64,000 nucleotides of DNA. Origin: an uncultured Lachnospiraceae bacterium. GTDB taxonomy: Bacteria; Bacillota; Clostridia; Lachnospirales; Lachnospiraceae. The translations under genes and the position numbers were made by a program. The stretch is from the NCBI GenBank assembly GCA_910583605.1, contig CAJTXN010000004.1, forward strand, positions 62,001 through 126,000, given 5' to 3'. Positions 63,965-64,000 of the stretch are shown here, piece by piece. The notes beneath the pieces are model-generated. The model had not been told where the DNA came from. It searched no databases and saw only the letters and a list, made by a program, of their open reading frames with translations. How positions within the stretch are numbered: the first letter of the stretch is position 1; every line of letters starts with the position of its first letter.

Positions 63965-64000
63965 TTAGTTGAATGGTAAACCTTCATCCTCGACGCCATC
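63965..64000 (-). CDS. ssb: Single-stranded DNA-binding protein, C-terminal 11 residues only
   Basis: The last codons before the TAA at 63965 read DGVEDEGLPFN, continuing beyond the window. The acidic tail ending LPF is the SSB C-terminal peptide that binds replication and repair partners. An extra Asn follows the usual terminal Phe. Identification rests on this tail and on the position upstream of rpsR. Confidence 0.75.
   Translation of the reverse strand, partial: DGVEDEGLPFN

Overview
The window reads as chromosome of a low-to-moderate GC, spore-forming, anaerobic Firmicute of class Clostridia, most likely Lachnospiraceae. The basis is gene content: spmA/spmB, a CwlD-type amidase and a YwmB-like protein for sporulation; pflB/pflA and a 2[4Fe-4S] ferredoxin for anaerobic carbon flow; an F-type ATP synthase whose c subunit carries the sodium-type ligand set; and the order ssb-rpsR-gdpP-rplI-dnaB typical of Firmicutes. 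I cannot name a species.

Layout. 1-10 kb: start of an M29 aminopeptidase, tRNA-Pro(CGG), a small zinc-ribbon membrane protein, spmB, an SDR oxidoreductase resembling BaiA, a Pr6Pr-type membrane protein, a nucleotidyltransferase, dgt, spmA and a secreted GH13 amylase/pullulanase with cell-surface repeats. spmA and spmB, normally adjacent, are about 4 kb apart. 10-36 kb: a YwmB-like gene, then 17 co-directional minus-strand genes with small gaps. In transcription order these are tadZ-tadA-tadB-tadC-flp pilin-TadE-like-DUF5702 giant-LRR lipoprotein-TadE-like-prepilin peptidase-WG-repeat protein-DUF6382/FHA protein-PP2C phosphatase-PknB-type kinase-small membrane protein-LRR/Fn3 surface protein-2.1 kDa-residue-scale (about 2095 aa) Ig-repeat surface protein. 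A c-di-GMP-I riboswitch followed by an intrinsic terminator precedes tadZ, so the pilus, its signalling genes and its adhesins appear to be placed under c-di-GMP control.

36-50 kb: a complete minus-strand ATP synthase operon (atpZ-like, atpI-like, atpB-E-F-H-A-G-D-C) preceded by tsaC, an LMW-phosphatase-like gene lacking its catalytic Cys, rpiB and a dCMP deaminase, an order resembling the ywlC-ywlE-ywlF-atp region of Bacillus; then cwlD, a GH18 hydrolase, and pflA/pflB with a structured pflB leader. 52.8-58.6 kb: an N-terminally truncated NRPS-type adenylation domain, a DUF1858 protein, mecA, a three-gene plus-strand operon (kinase fused to a degenerate P-loop domain, a second degenerate P-loop protein, a CpaB/SAF-like protein) that looks like a satellite of the Tad system, and a ferredoxin. 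58.7-64 kb: a MerR regulator, dnaB, rplI, a GdpP-like c-di-AMP phosphodiesterase, rpsR and the last codons of ssb.

The most interesting system is the pilus/signalling/adhesin operon with its riboswitch plus the satellite locus. A kinase, phosphatase and FHA reader are encoded in the same run as the secretion ATPase and pilins, and the FHA protein and a neighbouring membrane protein carry ETT(V/L)L motifs resembling the phospho-threonine site of GarA/OdhI. I saw no CRISPR array, complete insertion sequence or prophage.
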